A stretch of DNA of 64,000 nt from Dipteris shenzhenensis. Lineage: Eukaryota; Polypodiophyta; Polypodiopsida; Gleicheniales. Each line of letters starts with the position of its first letter. Positions within the stretch are counted from its first letter, which is position 1. The DNA is taken from the NCBI GenBank assembly GCA_047967505.1, contig CM106538.1; one strand, written 5' to 3'. The notes below the pieces were generated by a model that was not told the origin of the DNA, ran no database searches, and saw only the letters and a list, made by a program, of their open reading frames with translations. Position numbers and translations under genes: made by a program. Shown one piece after another: positions 20,820 through 32,000 of the stretch.

Positions 20820-22950
20820 GGTTCTTTTATTTATTTTTTAGACCTTGATACAACAAATTGATTCTAAGTGTTGGGGTTAATTGAGATTTGTGTTAAGGTG
20901 AAATTGTAATCTATTATATAGCTACCTTGAAGTAATTTAAAGTTAAATACTAAAATCTTGAACAAATTTAAAGTAACATAATAAAATCTTATTTCGACGT
21001 TTTTTAGTATATATATGAGATCAATCAAGATGTGATTTTTGTCTAGAGTTAAAATAAGATAGATGCGATTAATTTCCAAGAACAACAAAGAAACAAATGG
21101 AAAAGGATTCCCATAAAAAAAGTATGAGAGGCATGCTTCCTAGCTATGGTTTCACCTAAGTGAGATACATATCCATATTGGCATCTTGAACTATGATCGG
21201 AAGCTATTTGTGTGGTTTCCTCAGGGGGGTTCGCTCTATAAAAACCCAGGGTAGAATGCGCAAGCAAGTTATCTTATATCTTTTAAGATAAATTTTCATC
21301 ACCTTCAATATGGATACATGTTTGGCTTTTAAGTGTACAAGTCCCCTCTATACATGCAACATTGGATAAATAGGTTATCTTTGTAAATGGTATGGAAGTT
21401 TTGAATAAGAAAATATCCCTCCATTGGCTAAGGTGCTATGCTACATGTTTGTGAGATGATGCCTTGGGTTTAGCTCTAAATGCTTCAATATTATGAGTAT
21501 GCATATCATGCAACATAAATCACATTCATACCTATGTTAATTTATCTTTCCATACAACACAAAATTCCATGTTTACTTACAAGATATGTCACTTGAATGT
21601 CCATTTAATTGTAATTTCTATCAAGATTGAATTGCACATTCTTAAAAGGATTGAAAAGTAACCATCCACATGTACTTTAAGAAGAGTCATGGTTGGATCA
21701 GTTATAACAAAGTTCAAGGGAACTATTTATAACATTTGGATTGCTTAAATAGGTTTTACACCTCTAATCAAAACGAGGAAGAGCAATCTAGGTGACATAT
21801 GAGATTTCTTTAGCACCCCAATGGATGTCAATAGTTCATACGCATCTTTTATAGACTAATTTATCAATATAGTACAATTGTATGAAAAGTAGTGTGGGAG
21901 AATCATGTCTTATGTGGATGAATGGATGAACAAGTGATGCACCTAAGGATGTCAACTTCAATGTGTATGTGAGTATACTTAAAATGAACCACAATGAACA
22001 AGTAATGCACCTAAGGCTGTCAACTTCAGACTAGCTAACATAAATACATTTGTTGACCTTGCATATGTCATGCAACTTCTCACTACTCATTATTGCCTCT
22101 ATGTTGGGCCAACTCCTTTTCTCCATATTGTATTTCTAAGTCATTGCTTGCACTAAGATTGTCCACTCCAAAATCAACTCCACTATATTTTGTTCTTGCC
22201 AAACATCGTTTTTTTATTAACCCATGCTTTTGTGATTATTATAAAGCAATTGTCTTGGTTATAGTCCTTGCTAGATGGCTATCCATTTGAGACAAGAGCA
22301 AATAATATGGATGAAATGTTGGCTAGTGAAAATAAAACATGCTTCCATGCATGAAAAATCAACCAAGCTAAGTAAGTGGATGAGAATAGATGAAGCATAT
22401 TTAGTTCCACTTATCTTCATAATTTGATGATAAAGAAATAGTTTCTTATTATTGTTGCTAACTTCCATGTTCTACTAACTTCCATGTTTCCTGTAGTTAT
22501 AATAATGTAGTTGCCTTTTCTTACTATGATTCCCTTTTTAGTAGCCTAGCCACTTGTCTCACTCTTCCCACTAGAGTTACTATTCATTGCTATTACTCCC
22601 TTCCTCAATATTGTGGATTACACATGTAAGGCTTATGAAAGAAGAAAATTGGATGCTACAAGTCCATGACATTTGCACAAATAAGATTTCATTATGAAAG
22701 AGGTGAAGTTTGGCTTGGAATGGAAAACCATGGAGATATGATAAGAGGGGCCTAAAATTCAACCACCCACATCAAATATCACTTGGCCCTATTCTAATGC
22801 GTTACTCGTAAACATCAAAATACCTACATCAGATTCACATGTGCACTAAAAAGAAAACATAAACTAGGAGAAATAATATTAACCATTGAAAAAAGTACAA
22901 GTTATTTGTGATTTTAGATACAAGCCATAATTAGTAAGCTTCTTAGGAAC
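20820..22950. other. AT-rich stretch without recognisable genes
   Basis: Only short open frames occur. A motif around ACAAGTGATGCACCTAAGG is repeated at about 21932 and 21996, a minor local duplication. No transposon coding sequence is seen. Confidence 0.4.
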
Positions 22951-22957
22951 TTTGGTG

Positions 22958-23187
22958 TCGCGATATTAAATATTGCCAAAGTAGATAAGTTTTCTTATAC
23001 TCCTAGCTAGAAGTTATGGCTTACCTAGAATCAAATATACTAGCATTTCAAAGATGACCCTTATCATAGTCGCGATATTAAATATTGCCAAAGTAGATAA
23101 GTTTTCTTATACTTCTAGCTAGAAGTTATGGCTTTTGTACACCTAGAATCAAATATATTAGCATTTCAAAGATGACCCTTATCATAG
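22958..23187. repeat. Tandem duplication, two units of about 112-118 bp
   Basis: Units at 22958-23069 and 23070-23187 both start TCGCGATATTAAATATTGCC and end CCCTTATCATAG. They differ by a few substitutions and a short insertion (TTGTACA) in the second. Confidence 0.9.
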
Positions 23188-23410
23188 TCTTGTTTGCAAC
23201 TTTAGTTGATGTAGAGAGATCATGCAAATGTAAGATTTGCAAGTGATCCCATAAATATTACAAGTGGTTAGTGCACTAGGATCACGTCTTTGCCATAGAT
23301 AGTTTACACCAACCCATGCGCATGATAAATCGAATGACTTGCAAAGGTGTGTAAAGATTATTGAATGAGTGAAAAGCTTCTCTATGGAGATGCAAGCATT
23401 ACGAAGGGAA

Positions 23411-23482
23411 AACCACTCACAAGGAATCCAACCCGGGTCTGTACCATGGCAGGGTACTATTCTACCACTAGACCACTAGTGC
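23411..23482 (-). pseudogene. tRNA-Gly(GCC) pseudogene
   Basis: On the minus strand the 5' part matches plant tRNA-Gly: GCACTAG acceptor arm, TGGTCTAGTGGTAGAAT D arm, and an anticodon arm containing CCCTGCCATGG with anticodon GCC. The T loop reads GGGTTGGATTCC instead of GGGTTCGATTCC, breaking the invariant TTCGA. The 3' acceptor half no longer pairs with the 5' half. The body is therefore recognisable, but the gene should not yield a functional tRNA. It could also be the head of a tRNA-derived SINE. Confidence 0.8.
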
Positions 23483-24025
23483 TGTATGATGGGAAAAATG
23501 TATTATCTTTAGATTTGTACTTTAAAGCCTTATTGGCTATTTTGTTGAAGCATTGTATGTATCTAAAGTCTTGTGAATTATTTTTCATGTAGGATTTTCA
23601 ATTATTATGGAGCACTCAGCACACTCAAGAGATTAGAGCTTTTGTCTCTAGCACCACCTTACATTTCAATGGGAAGAGTATGCCTCTAATAAGTTTGAAG
23701 GGAAGTGGACTCAGATGCACATGGGAAGAAAATTTTGGTTTCTCATTCAAAGAAAAACTAAGCTACATCTTATGATGTCGAGGAAAGATATGGAGCAAAA
23801 TGAGGAGCCATAGAATGCAAGCTTCTCTAAGAAACATATAACTTCTAGCATGGTTGTGGGAATCATGATGGAACCAAAGAGACCGTACTAAGATATTTTT
23901 GTGAAGTGTTCACAACCTAATATTAGGGGCTATAATTTTATCTTATCAAGAGGTCTAAATAGGTTCACAATGTCACCTCCTCCACCATCGAACTTTACAA
24001 AATTACAAACTCCTCTTCAAGCTCT

Positions 24026-25400
24026 ATGGATGAATGGAGTATACTTTCGAGTGTAGAGGCAAGTAGGTTGTGTCAAAAGATTATGGTTGAGTACTTTAAG
24101 ACATCATCGCTCAAGATAGACCATGAATTCATTCAAGACCAGGGAGGGCACAAGCAGGATGAGAGGGATGCTAGTTTTGTTCAAAAACAGAGAGGGCACG
24201 AGAAGGATCAGAAAGTTTAGAACAAAGAGGACACAAGCAAGATGAGAGAGCTGCTAGTTTGGCTCAGAAGCAGCCTAGACAAGGAGCCCCACATCAAGGG
24301 TCTGCATGCAAACTCTTTGAGATAGAAATAGAAGCAAATGTTGCATTCGAACATAAAAATGAAGAAGAAACACAACCGTTGCATACTAAAGAAATACAAA
24401 AGATAGAAGAAGAGGAAGGATGAGCCATGGCCACGTTGGTCCAACCTATCAAAGGAAAAGAAAAACACAAAATATAAAAGATTAATACTACAAGGGCCAC
24501 AGTTCCAAAGGCTACTTTCAAAAAAAGACAACGTTCCTCCGTTGAGAAACTACAGTTAAAAGATAAAGAGGATAGGATTCTACTTTCAAAAAAGGACAAT
24601 GTTCCTCCGCTCAAAAACTACAGGTACAAGAGAAAGAGGAGGACAGAGAAAATAAAGAGGAAGAAGAGTCAGATCAAAAGGTTGAGGAAGATCAAGACGA
24701 GCTCATATCAATAAAGAATCTCAATCTGCGTCTTAATGAGACGATCACAAAAGATGATGTCGGGGGATAAAAGCCCTATGCTATGAATGCTCGAGATGTG
24801 GCGTCAGCAACTATTTTTACCAACAATAGGAATCTTGATATAGTTTTATCCGAGTGATTGGCAACCTAATATAGCAAGGGCATATCAATATCACCTATGC
24901 CTATGGTGGTTGGACTTTGATGAGAACACGTATCCATAGAAGGAGGGAGAGCTATGGAAGAGTAAGGTATGTCTTGTGCTCATTTCTTCACTGCATTACA
25001 AGCATGCTATCATCTTATAAATATTATGCACATATTAGAATAGGGATTCCTCTAAGGAATCTAAGAAAAGTGTATAGAGTTGGAAGTGGAGCTAAAGCCT
25101 TCAGGAAATATCTACACCAAAAGGCACTGGGGATGATGAACGGGTAAAAACCATAGGGAAACATGGGAAGCACAAAGAGGAGGCAAAGAGGAAGAAACAT
25201 AAAGGTAAAAGAGTAGACAATAGTAATGAAGAAGAGTAGTAGAATGAGTTGGAAGAGAGTGAACTGCCATCAGATAGAATCATGCATTCATCAAACAATA
25301 AATAGAAAGCTATAAGAATGGATAGTAGTTTTAAAGAGGAGGAGCAAGACATGTTGAAAGGAGGAGAAGTCTCGTCAGACTCTGAGACCTAGGGGAGTCC
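24026..25400 (+). pseudogene. Unidentified degenerate coding region, charged and coiled
   Basis: The + strand gives a series of short open segments rich in Lys, Glu, Asp and Gln (IMVEYFKTSSLKIDHEFIQD, then VEEDQDELISIKNLNLRLNE, then ESELPSDRIMHSS and GGEVSSDSET). Composition suggests an acidic, partly coiled-coil protein. Internal duplications occur: a GAGGGCAC(A/G)AG(C/A)A(G/A)GAT-type repeat around 24140-24260 and an 86-bp repeat around 24500-24620. Stops and frame changes mean it is not a working gene. It lies upstream of, and in the same direction as, the remnant at 25960-26395 and the methyltransferase at 28.7 kb. It may be the N-terminal part of the same ancestral gene, which is inference only. 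Confidence 0.4.
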
Positions 25401-25424
25401 TCCACCCGGTGGGTCATTCAAAGA

Positions 25425-25443
25425 AATATATATATATATATAT
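25425..25443. repeat. (AT)n microsatellite
   Basis: About nine AT units. Confidence 0.85.
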
Positions 25444-25959
25444 TTCTTAGGCAGCCCAAAATGTAATGAGAAATGCGATCAATTATCTATGAAGGAGTGG
25501 TAATGGAAGAAGCCCATAATGATGTAGTTGTAATACTATATGATCCAACAATGGTTATTATCCGTTAGTGTCATTATAGATTTGGAAATTTGCCCCCTTG
25601 TGATGTTTACTAATTATTCTATCTATAGAATCTTTCATGGGGATGGGTGCAATTCTTGGTTTTCATATAATAGATACAATCCTTTGCTTGGAGATTTGCT
25701 CAATATACGGGTCCCATTTAGGTCAAGGGTTGTTCCTAGGAATAGACTTTCTTCACTATATGGTGGCTATACTTTTGTTAATGTTATGGCTAAGTATTTT
25801 TCTAATTTAAATTATTGTTTGAGGACATTCATCCATGACATGTGGTGGTGGATGAAAGTATTGTTCTTGTGGCAAACATAGTTCTTGGCGCGGAAGCGAG
25901 TTTGTAACTTAATTTGCACAAGGATCATTGCAAAGAGTCATGTAGGAATTCAGAAGAGT

Positions 25960-26395
25960 TGAAATTTAAACTTTGTGATACTTTATAGGAGGGGACAAAA
26001 AATTATCAACATTTGTTATAGGGATAGAGAAGCATGGGAACATTGTCAATTTCACATTTACAATGTAGGGCGACATGCTAGTATGGGCAAACTTCCCTAC
26101 TTCAATGTTTGCAGACTAAGGCTATCCCATTTTCCATTGGTCAAGCTTCAAAGGTTTTAAAAAATCAAGTTATGGTGGTACAGATGCCCATCTACTCATA
26201 GGTGGCTCTATACGTAGTCGACCTAGTAATACTGGTGTGTTATATATGCAAGACTATGGATATTTGAGGTACTTTGTAGGTAGATTGGTTTCACCCATGA
26301 CTAATATCCTTCTTAGTGAGCATGGCATGGAGTTACTTGATCAGATAATGGGTAGTGACCCCAACTCGCTACAAGGTCAAGCTAAGAGCCCTTGA
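25960..26395 (+). pseudogene. Unidentified coding remnant, aromatic-rich
   Basis: In one frame ending at the TGA at 26393-26395 the + strand reads HGNIVNFTFTM, stop, GDMLVWANFPTSMFAD, stop, GYPIFHWSSFKGFKKSSYGG. It continues without a stop through TDAHLLIGGSIRSRPSNTGV, LYMQDYGYLRYFVGRLVSP and MTNILLSEHGMELLDQIMG. The composition and length of the uninterrupted end (about 90 codons) look like genuine protein. Other frames just upstream (25540-25880, and around 25850-25990 with VVVDESIVLVANIVLG) also look coding, suggesting frameshifts. I do not recognise the family. It lies 2.3 kb upstream of the methyltransferase remnant on the same strand. Confidence 0.45.
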
Positions 26396-26439
26396 TCTCT
26401 TCAAGGCAAGGACCCGTAAACTTTGACTCTCAAAAATTG

Positions 26440-26660
26440 TGTTCATTGTGGATATGGATCTTTCTAAAAAATGTTGCATACAAGTGGTTGCTGGAACCTT
26501 AACCATCGGGGGAACCTAGTGAAAGACTACTTTGCAAGAAGTGGCAACATGGCCAAGGCATGCAAGTAGATGTTGTGGCATTGTACAAGCATTAAGAATG
26601 ATATGTAGGGCCTCCATGATCAATTAGTAGAGCTACAAGACTACCCACAAACATGCATGC
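26440..26660 (+). pseudogene. Unidentified Cys/His-containing coding remnant
   Basis: A + strand frame reads NCVHCGYGSF, stop, KMLHTSGCWNLNHRGNLVKD, then YFARSGNMAKACK. The C-x2-C...H-x3-C pattern resembles a retroelement gag zinc knuckle, but the spacing is irregular and there are stops. It may be a Ty3-type gag piece or the continuation of the remnant at 25960-26395. Confidence 0.35.
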
Positions 26661-27980
26661 TTGTGCTTTCATCCCGAAGAAGATACAAGTGTTGCAAAGG
26701 AAGGAGGAGATGAAGCAACACCACAATGGTTTATACTAGTCCCTATTATTCCTACTTAACCATATATGCACCCCAAACTTATTTGCATTAGTCATATTTG
26801 ACCCCATTCATAGCCCAGGACCTCTACCGCCTATTCGTCTATAGTTTATCCACCACAAACATGTGGTGCACCCGTTATTTACTAGCCTTGACCTCCTATT
26901 ATGCCATTCAAGTCATATGGTTAGCTATGGACCAAGAACCAAAATCCTCTTCTGCTATAGTTACTTGACTTTGTAATATGCATGATAGGTTGTAATGTAA
27001 TAGATCCACTTTGAGGGGCCTTGTTAATATTGGGAATTTCCCTTGACTACTAACAAGTTGTGCAAGACAATTATTGTGTATATTTGTTAGCATTGCATGC
27101 ATGTAAGAGAAAGAGGGGTGCATGTCCTTATTTAATCATTTTGCATGATTGAGGCTATGCAGAAGGAAAATGTCACCTTATTTAAGGTTATGTTGATGCT
27201 TCTTCATGTAGAGATGAGTTTGCATGAAAAGGTCATGATCATCCTGTTATCCAAAGGAGTGGGTATGTTTTGGGTGTTATTATTCCAAGTTGTAGGGGTT
27301 ATATAGATGTTTTGCACCATCCATGAGTGTTAAACTACACGGGATCGCACATTCGGATGATTTCATGCATGAAGAGGAAGGGGGGTGGATAATATCTTCC
27401 TCAGGGCAAGTGGGTGCTATTATTTTGAGTTGCAGGGGTTATATAGATGTCTCACATCATCCATGAATGTTAAGCTGTATGGGATGAATGTAAAGAGTAG
27501 AGAGAGATACAAAGAAAAAACTACTCGTCTTTTTGGAAAATCTACATGCCATTTTGGGGAATTCGATTGCCGACATGTGCTCACCAAAAAACATTCCCAT
27601 TGGTGGGGCCATTGCAAATAGAGGAATTCTAATGAGCAAGAAGATAAAAGCAATGTTCCCTAACCCCCAATATGCAAAGCCTAAAGAGGACTCGTCAAGA
27701 ACAATAAATCCAACAAGAATAATACTAAACTGAAATATAAGAACTAGCTGTATGCATGTTAAAGTGGTATAAATAGTTGTGTCCCCAACATGACTATTCA
27801 ACGACTAAGTAGGGGGTGCAAAGGATAAGGTTATGATAAATTTAAAAAGGACAACGGAATCATAGTTATGTGCACATAAAGACGTTATGGGCCGGCTGGT
27901 GCAAAGGATAAGGTTATGATAAATTTAAAAAGGACAAAGGAATCATAGTTATGTGCACATTAAGACGTTATCCTTCATGC
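26660..27980. other. No gene; two local direct duplications
   Basis: Copies at about 27273-27345 and 27408-27485 share AGGGGTTATATAGATGT and CATCATCCATGA-like stretches. A nearly exact pair at 27811-27885 and 27898-27972 starts GGTGCAAAGGATAAGG and ends in AAGACGTTAT. Nothing else is recognisable. Confidence 0.7.
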
Positions 27981-27984
27981 TTGA

Positions 27985-28240
27985 TTGTTTTTTAGGCATC
28001 TTGCTCATTTGAATGTGTGTGTGTGTGTGTTTTCTATTTATTGGAGTATTGCTCAATTGTATCTCTCCCCCCCCCTCCCATGGACCTTCACAAGAAGTTG
28101 GCAAGAGGCAAGTTCTCCTATGGCTTGTATCACGCTTTGTGTGTGTGTGTGTGTGTTGTTCTATTTCTTGGAGTATTGCTCATTCATATCTCTCTCCCCC
28201 CCTCCCAGAGACCTTCACCAGAATTTGGCAAGAGGCAAGT

Positions 28241-28317
<77 letters not shown>

Positions 28318-28463
28318 TTACTATTCTCCATTTTCTTTTGCATCCATTTAATTTCTTAATTTTGCCTTTTCCTATTTTTCCTTATTCCTTTTCCTTCTAT
28401 CTCACAAACACTCCCTAGTTTTTCCCGTTTCCTCCTGAATTATTTTCAATTTCTTTCTTAAAG

Positions 28464-28518
<55 letters not shown>

Positions 28519-28530
28519 CCCCCCGCATCT
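27985..28530. repeat. Microsatellite cluster with a 125-bp duplication
   Basis: (GT)n at 28013-28030 and 28139-28157 each begin a duplicated block of about 125 bp (GGAGTATTGCTCA, then ACCTTCAC, then GGCAAGAGGCAAGTTCTCCT). Next come (CT)n at 28240-28293, (CA)n at 28294-28315 and (CT)n at 28465-28516 ending in a C run. From 28530 to 28690 the sequence is pyrimidine-rich. Open frames across this region are low-complexity and not genes. Confidence 0.85.
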
Positions 28531-28694
28531 TTAACCAATTTTCTCCTATTTTCCTCCCTATTTTTTACTCTTCCTTCCCCATAATTTTCCCTAATTTCAC
28601 TTGATTTCCCCCCAATTATTTTATTAAAAATTTAAACTATCTTTTTAAATCCTTTTTCCTTTTTTTCAAATTCTCTCTAAGCCTCTTTTTTTAA

Positions 28695-29749
28695 ACCTTT
28701 AAAGTCTACATCGAGCTATTTAAGTACGTGTTTAAGCTACTGTCGAAGATAGTTCCAAAGAATGAGTACACGTTGGTCATTGCAGACATACCATACGGAT
28801 TTAATGTTCCTGGATCCACCTTTGATGGGGTCCCTTGCAAAGCAAAGGAACTAATGAGTCTTCTTGACCAGTTCATGTCAATTACGTCGGTAATGCTTTG
28901 GCATGTCATAATTTTTCATTTAGACTTGCAGTTTGAGGCATGTCATCAATGATAAATGTGCTGGGCGTGACCACCTTTATTGGTGAGTGCAACAATGAAA
29001 TGCATTGATTTTTTTGGGTCAATTATTATTGTTATAATTGTGTTTTCTTTTGATAAATTTATAACTTATTTTTGTTGCATGTCATAGGATGAAACCCAAT
29101 GTGAGACAAATGAAAGGACATCGATTCACATCTGCTACAGAAAACATTTCAGTTGGGTATTGGTCTGTGGATGGAAAAAAAATATTGGTCACATCAATTT
29201 TCCCTCCTCTACTCCATTTACTCTTGATAATTTCATTATTCCAGCTATGAGACGAAGAAGCTCAGGCATGTGACCATGGATAAGAATGGGGAGATAGTAA
29301 ATCCTTATAAAAAACCACTACTCCTAATTAATCAGCTCATAGATTTGTTTTCAAATGAGCATGAGTGGGTACTCGATCTATTTGTTGGTTCATGCACAAT
29401 CACAACATGTGCCTTGAAAAAGGGTCGAAATGTAATTGTAGTTGAAAAAGATCATATTCAATGTGATTACATAAAGAAGAGAGTGACTGCTTATCATCAC
29501 TTGCTTGATGAGCATCAGGAGCTTAGTTTTAAAGGTGGGGAGTTTGATGCAGATTCGGCGGTAGTTTCATCACAGGAACCCCAACCTCCTGAGATATTGA
29601 AACTTGGTTTTATAGAGGCAGGTGAGCTAGCTGATACATGGGAGAAGGAGGTTGTGAAAGAGAAAGTGATTGAGAAACCCATACAAGAAACCCAGACTAG
29701 GGAGGGTGATGAAGATGAGGTAGATGACACATATGGGAGAATTGAGTAG
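28695..29749 (+). pseudogene. DNA N4/N6-methyltransferase (beta class), frameshifted
   Basis: Three exon-like blocks. Block 1 (about 28695-28982) reads KIVPKNEYTLVIADIPYGFN; DIPYG at 28785-28799 is the catalytic motif IV (usually D/N/S-PP-Y/F). A frame change near 28930 precedes RHVINDKCAGRDHLYW. A GT-AG intron (28983-29087) joins this in phase to MKPNVRQMKGHRFTSATENI. Block 3 (29245-29749, after CCAG) carries KPLLLINQLIDLFS and VLDLFVGSCT (29369-29398), the SAM-binding motif I, usually DxFxGxGT. It then has an acidic tail ending GDEDEVDDTYGRIE. Motif IV before motif I is the beta-class order of bacterial N4-cytosine/N6-adenine methylases (N6_N4_Mtase). The 5' end is missing, so this is probably a pseudogene or a badly degraded gene. 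Whether it is host-derived, carried by a transposon or acquired by transfer is open. Confidence 0.8.
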
Positions 29750-30065
29750 ACTCTAGTTATGGGATTGTATTTCCAGTTTTTTGTATTTGAATGGTTTCAA
29801 TAGACAATCTTAAGACATTTTAGAATCCATATGCCTTGAATGTTTTGAACATTTAGTTATTCCCATTAATTTGTTGTTGGGGATGGTTATGAAGATGATA
29901 TAGATGACACATATGGGAGAATTGAGTAGACTCCAACTATGGAATTATATTGACAATTTTGTGATTTTGAATTGTTTCAATAAACAAGTGTTCTTAAGAC
30001 ATTTGAGAATCCATATGCCTTGAATGTTTTGAAGAAGGAGGCATTTACTTTTTCCCATTAATTTG
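29703..30065. repeat. Tandem duplication of the methyltransferase 3' end
   Basis: Two units, about 29703-29866 and 29882-30065, share GATGACACATATGGGAGAAT, the same TAG stop context, and CATATGCCTTGAATGTTTTGAA. The second copy therefore repeats the last codons and 3' UTR of the methyltransferase, with about 15-20% divergence judged by eye. Confidence 0.85.
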
Positions 30066-30540
30066 ATGATATTTTTTTATTCTTTCAGTACTTTATGTGT
30101 ACTACAAAGTTTAACTTAAGAATTTTGATAAGATTATGTTACTACATGTAGGATTGAAAGTTGTATCATGTAGTTTTTCTATTGAAAATAAAAGGTCAAA
30201 GGAAGGAAAAAAATTACAGACTTCTTGATTTTTCTAAATACATTGATATTGTCCTATGTAATCAAGGTCCATCATAATTTGCGGGCATTATGTACCAAAA
30301 TTGATAGGATTTTAAATGTTTTGGAAAATTCACTATGCAAAATATGATCTTTTTTTGAAAAAGTTATAATTTTAATGAATTTTTGAGGGTATCTTAAAAC
30401 GGGTACCAATATTACATACGTGAATTAGATGTTACACTGTTAACCAATAAACGGATTGTATAATGCTTGCACCAATAGTCACAACAACATCTTGGAGCAT
30501 TCCTTTTAGTTCTACTAGATGTTGATCTACCATACAAATT
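30066..30540. other. AT-rich, no recognisable feature
   Basis: No reading frame or element seen. It separates the methyltransferase from a minus-strand gypsy gag remnant. Confidence 0.4.
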
Positions 30541-30549
30541 TGGCTTAAA

Positions 30550-32000
30550 GTGTGTAAACTTAGGCCGTTGAGCACCCGCTTCAGAGATGATGTTGACTCC
30601 CAATCAACCATCAATGATTACTCCATAAACATTTTGTTCTTTATTTTAACTATGATAATGGGTACTTCATCATCTCCTATCGGAGTATCAATGACTGGAA
30701 TGGCCACCAAGGAATCAACATCCTTGGTTGGCTTTTCATCTACTTGGAGATGTTATATAAAGAGTTCCTCGTAATATGGAGCAATTTTAACAATTCAGCA
30801 ACTGTTAAACTAACCTTCATGTTGTTGAAGGTTACTCAAGCCTTCATCATTTCTGGTGTAGAAGATTTAGCAACATTGGTCTCTTGTACTAGTTCATTAG
30901 TAGAGGCTTTTGGCTCAATTGATTGTGGAAGTGTACTCGGCTCGATTGGCAAATCAATACCAGGTTCTTTCCCTTTTAATTCCTTTTCTAACTTGGTAGC
31001 CAAAGTTTTCTGAAACTTTCATTCTAAATCTCCTTCTAAGGATGGATCTTCCTTGGTGTTGCTAACAAGACCTTTAGACCGCATAACTACCTTGGTACCT
31101 ATCAAGTCCATGACCTCAATGAGTATAGCCTAGCAACATTTTAAGATGTTCTTGACATAAGGAACATTCAGCCTTGGTATGGTTACCATCACAAAAGTAG
31201 CACCAAACCGGTCCTTTTCCCTTATTCTTATTCTTCTCTATGTTGGTGCTTTGCCACTCGTTGTGGGCTTTTCCCATTCTTTGGCTTGTCAATAGTTCAC
31301 ACCTGGTTAAAATCAACAGTTTACTTCTTAGCATACCATTTTGTTTGACATTCATTCTCATCGTGCCCTTTTTTTGGAACATTTATTGTCTCAAAAGCCC
31401 TTTTCTTTCAAAACCTTCCTAAGCAAGGACTTTAGCGTGTCCTACTTCAATGATGGCCTCATCATCACTTGTACTCTTTCTTTCCTTGATTTTTGACTTG
31501 GCCCATCACTCTTTTCAGGGACACTGCCTGGTTCAGTAGATCCTCATAGGTCTTGGTCAAATTGACTATTTCTGGTGGTCGTATATATCCACCTGGGTAC
31601 AACTGGTCAAAAGCTAAGCACAACTTGTCAAAAGCACACAATGACTTATCATTTGGAGGCGTGCATAGTTGGTTCGTAAGAGCTCACATCCTTGAGACAA
31701 AATCTTAAATGGATTCACCCACTTTCTATTTGAGCTCACTAAGCTTGGTTTGAACATCTTCTTCATTGATTTTCTATATCAAGCACTTCAGTCATATGTT
31801 CCCAATCCCTAAAATAACCAATAGGGAATTGATTGTACCACCTTTGCATTTTTCACCAAGGTGCAAGGGAAGTAATGCATATACTCCTTTGGTCTTTGCA
31901 CCTGATGTGATAGACCCACAGGAAAAATTTTAGATGGTTGTATGAATCTTCATCTTCGTTACCTTTGAAATCCTAGAATTTCACCTTGATTAGCATAGCT
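30550..32000 (-). pseudogene. gag: Ty3/gypsy gag remnant
   Basis: On the minus strand, from about 31990 downwards, it reads GTINSLLVILGIG. The Gag core follows (SELK, then VGESI, DFVSRM, stop, ALTNQLCTPPNDK, CAFDKLCLAFDQL). At about 31220 is a zinc knuckle VWCYFCDGNHTKAEC with the C-x2-C-x3-H-x4-C spacing common in plant gypsy Gag. From there to 30560 an interrupted linker continues (ELKGKEPGIDLPIEPSTLPQ). No protease or RT is seen beyond it and no LTR was found, so it is a truncated, decayed copy. Confidence 0.7.

Noticed and set aside
27985-28418. Open + strand frames of 112-133 codons
   Set aside because: They translate microsatellites (CVCVCV, SLSLSL, HTHTHT) and have no gene-like composition.
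28925-28935. A 42-bp GT-AG intron (28892-28933) instead of a frameshift in the methyltransferase
   Set aside because: Too short for a usual plant intron, and the sequence in question (WHVIIFHLDLQ) reads like part of the domain, so a frameshift is more likely.
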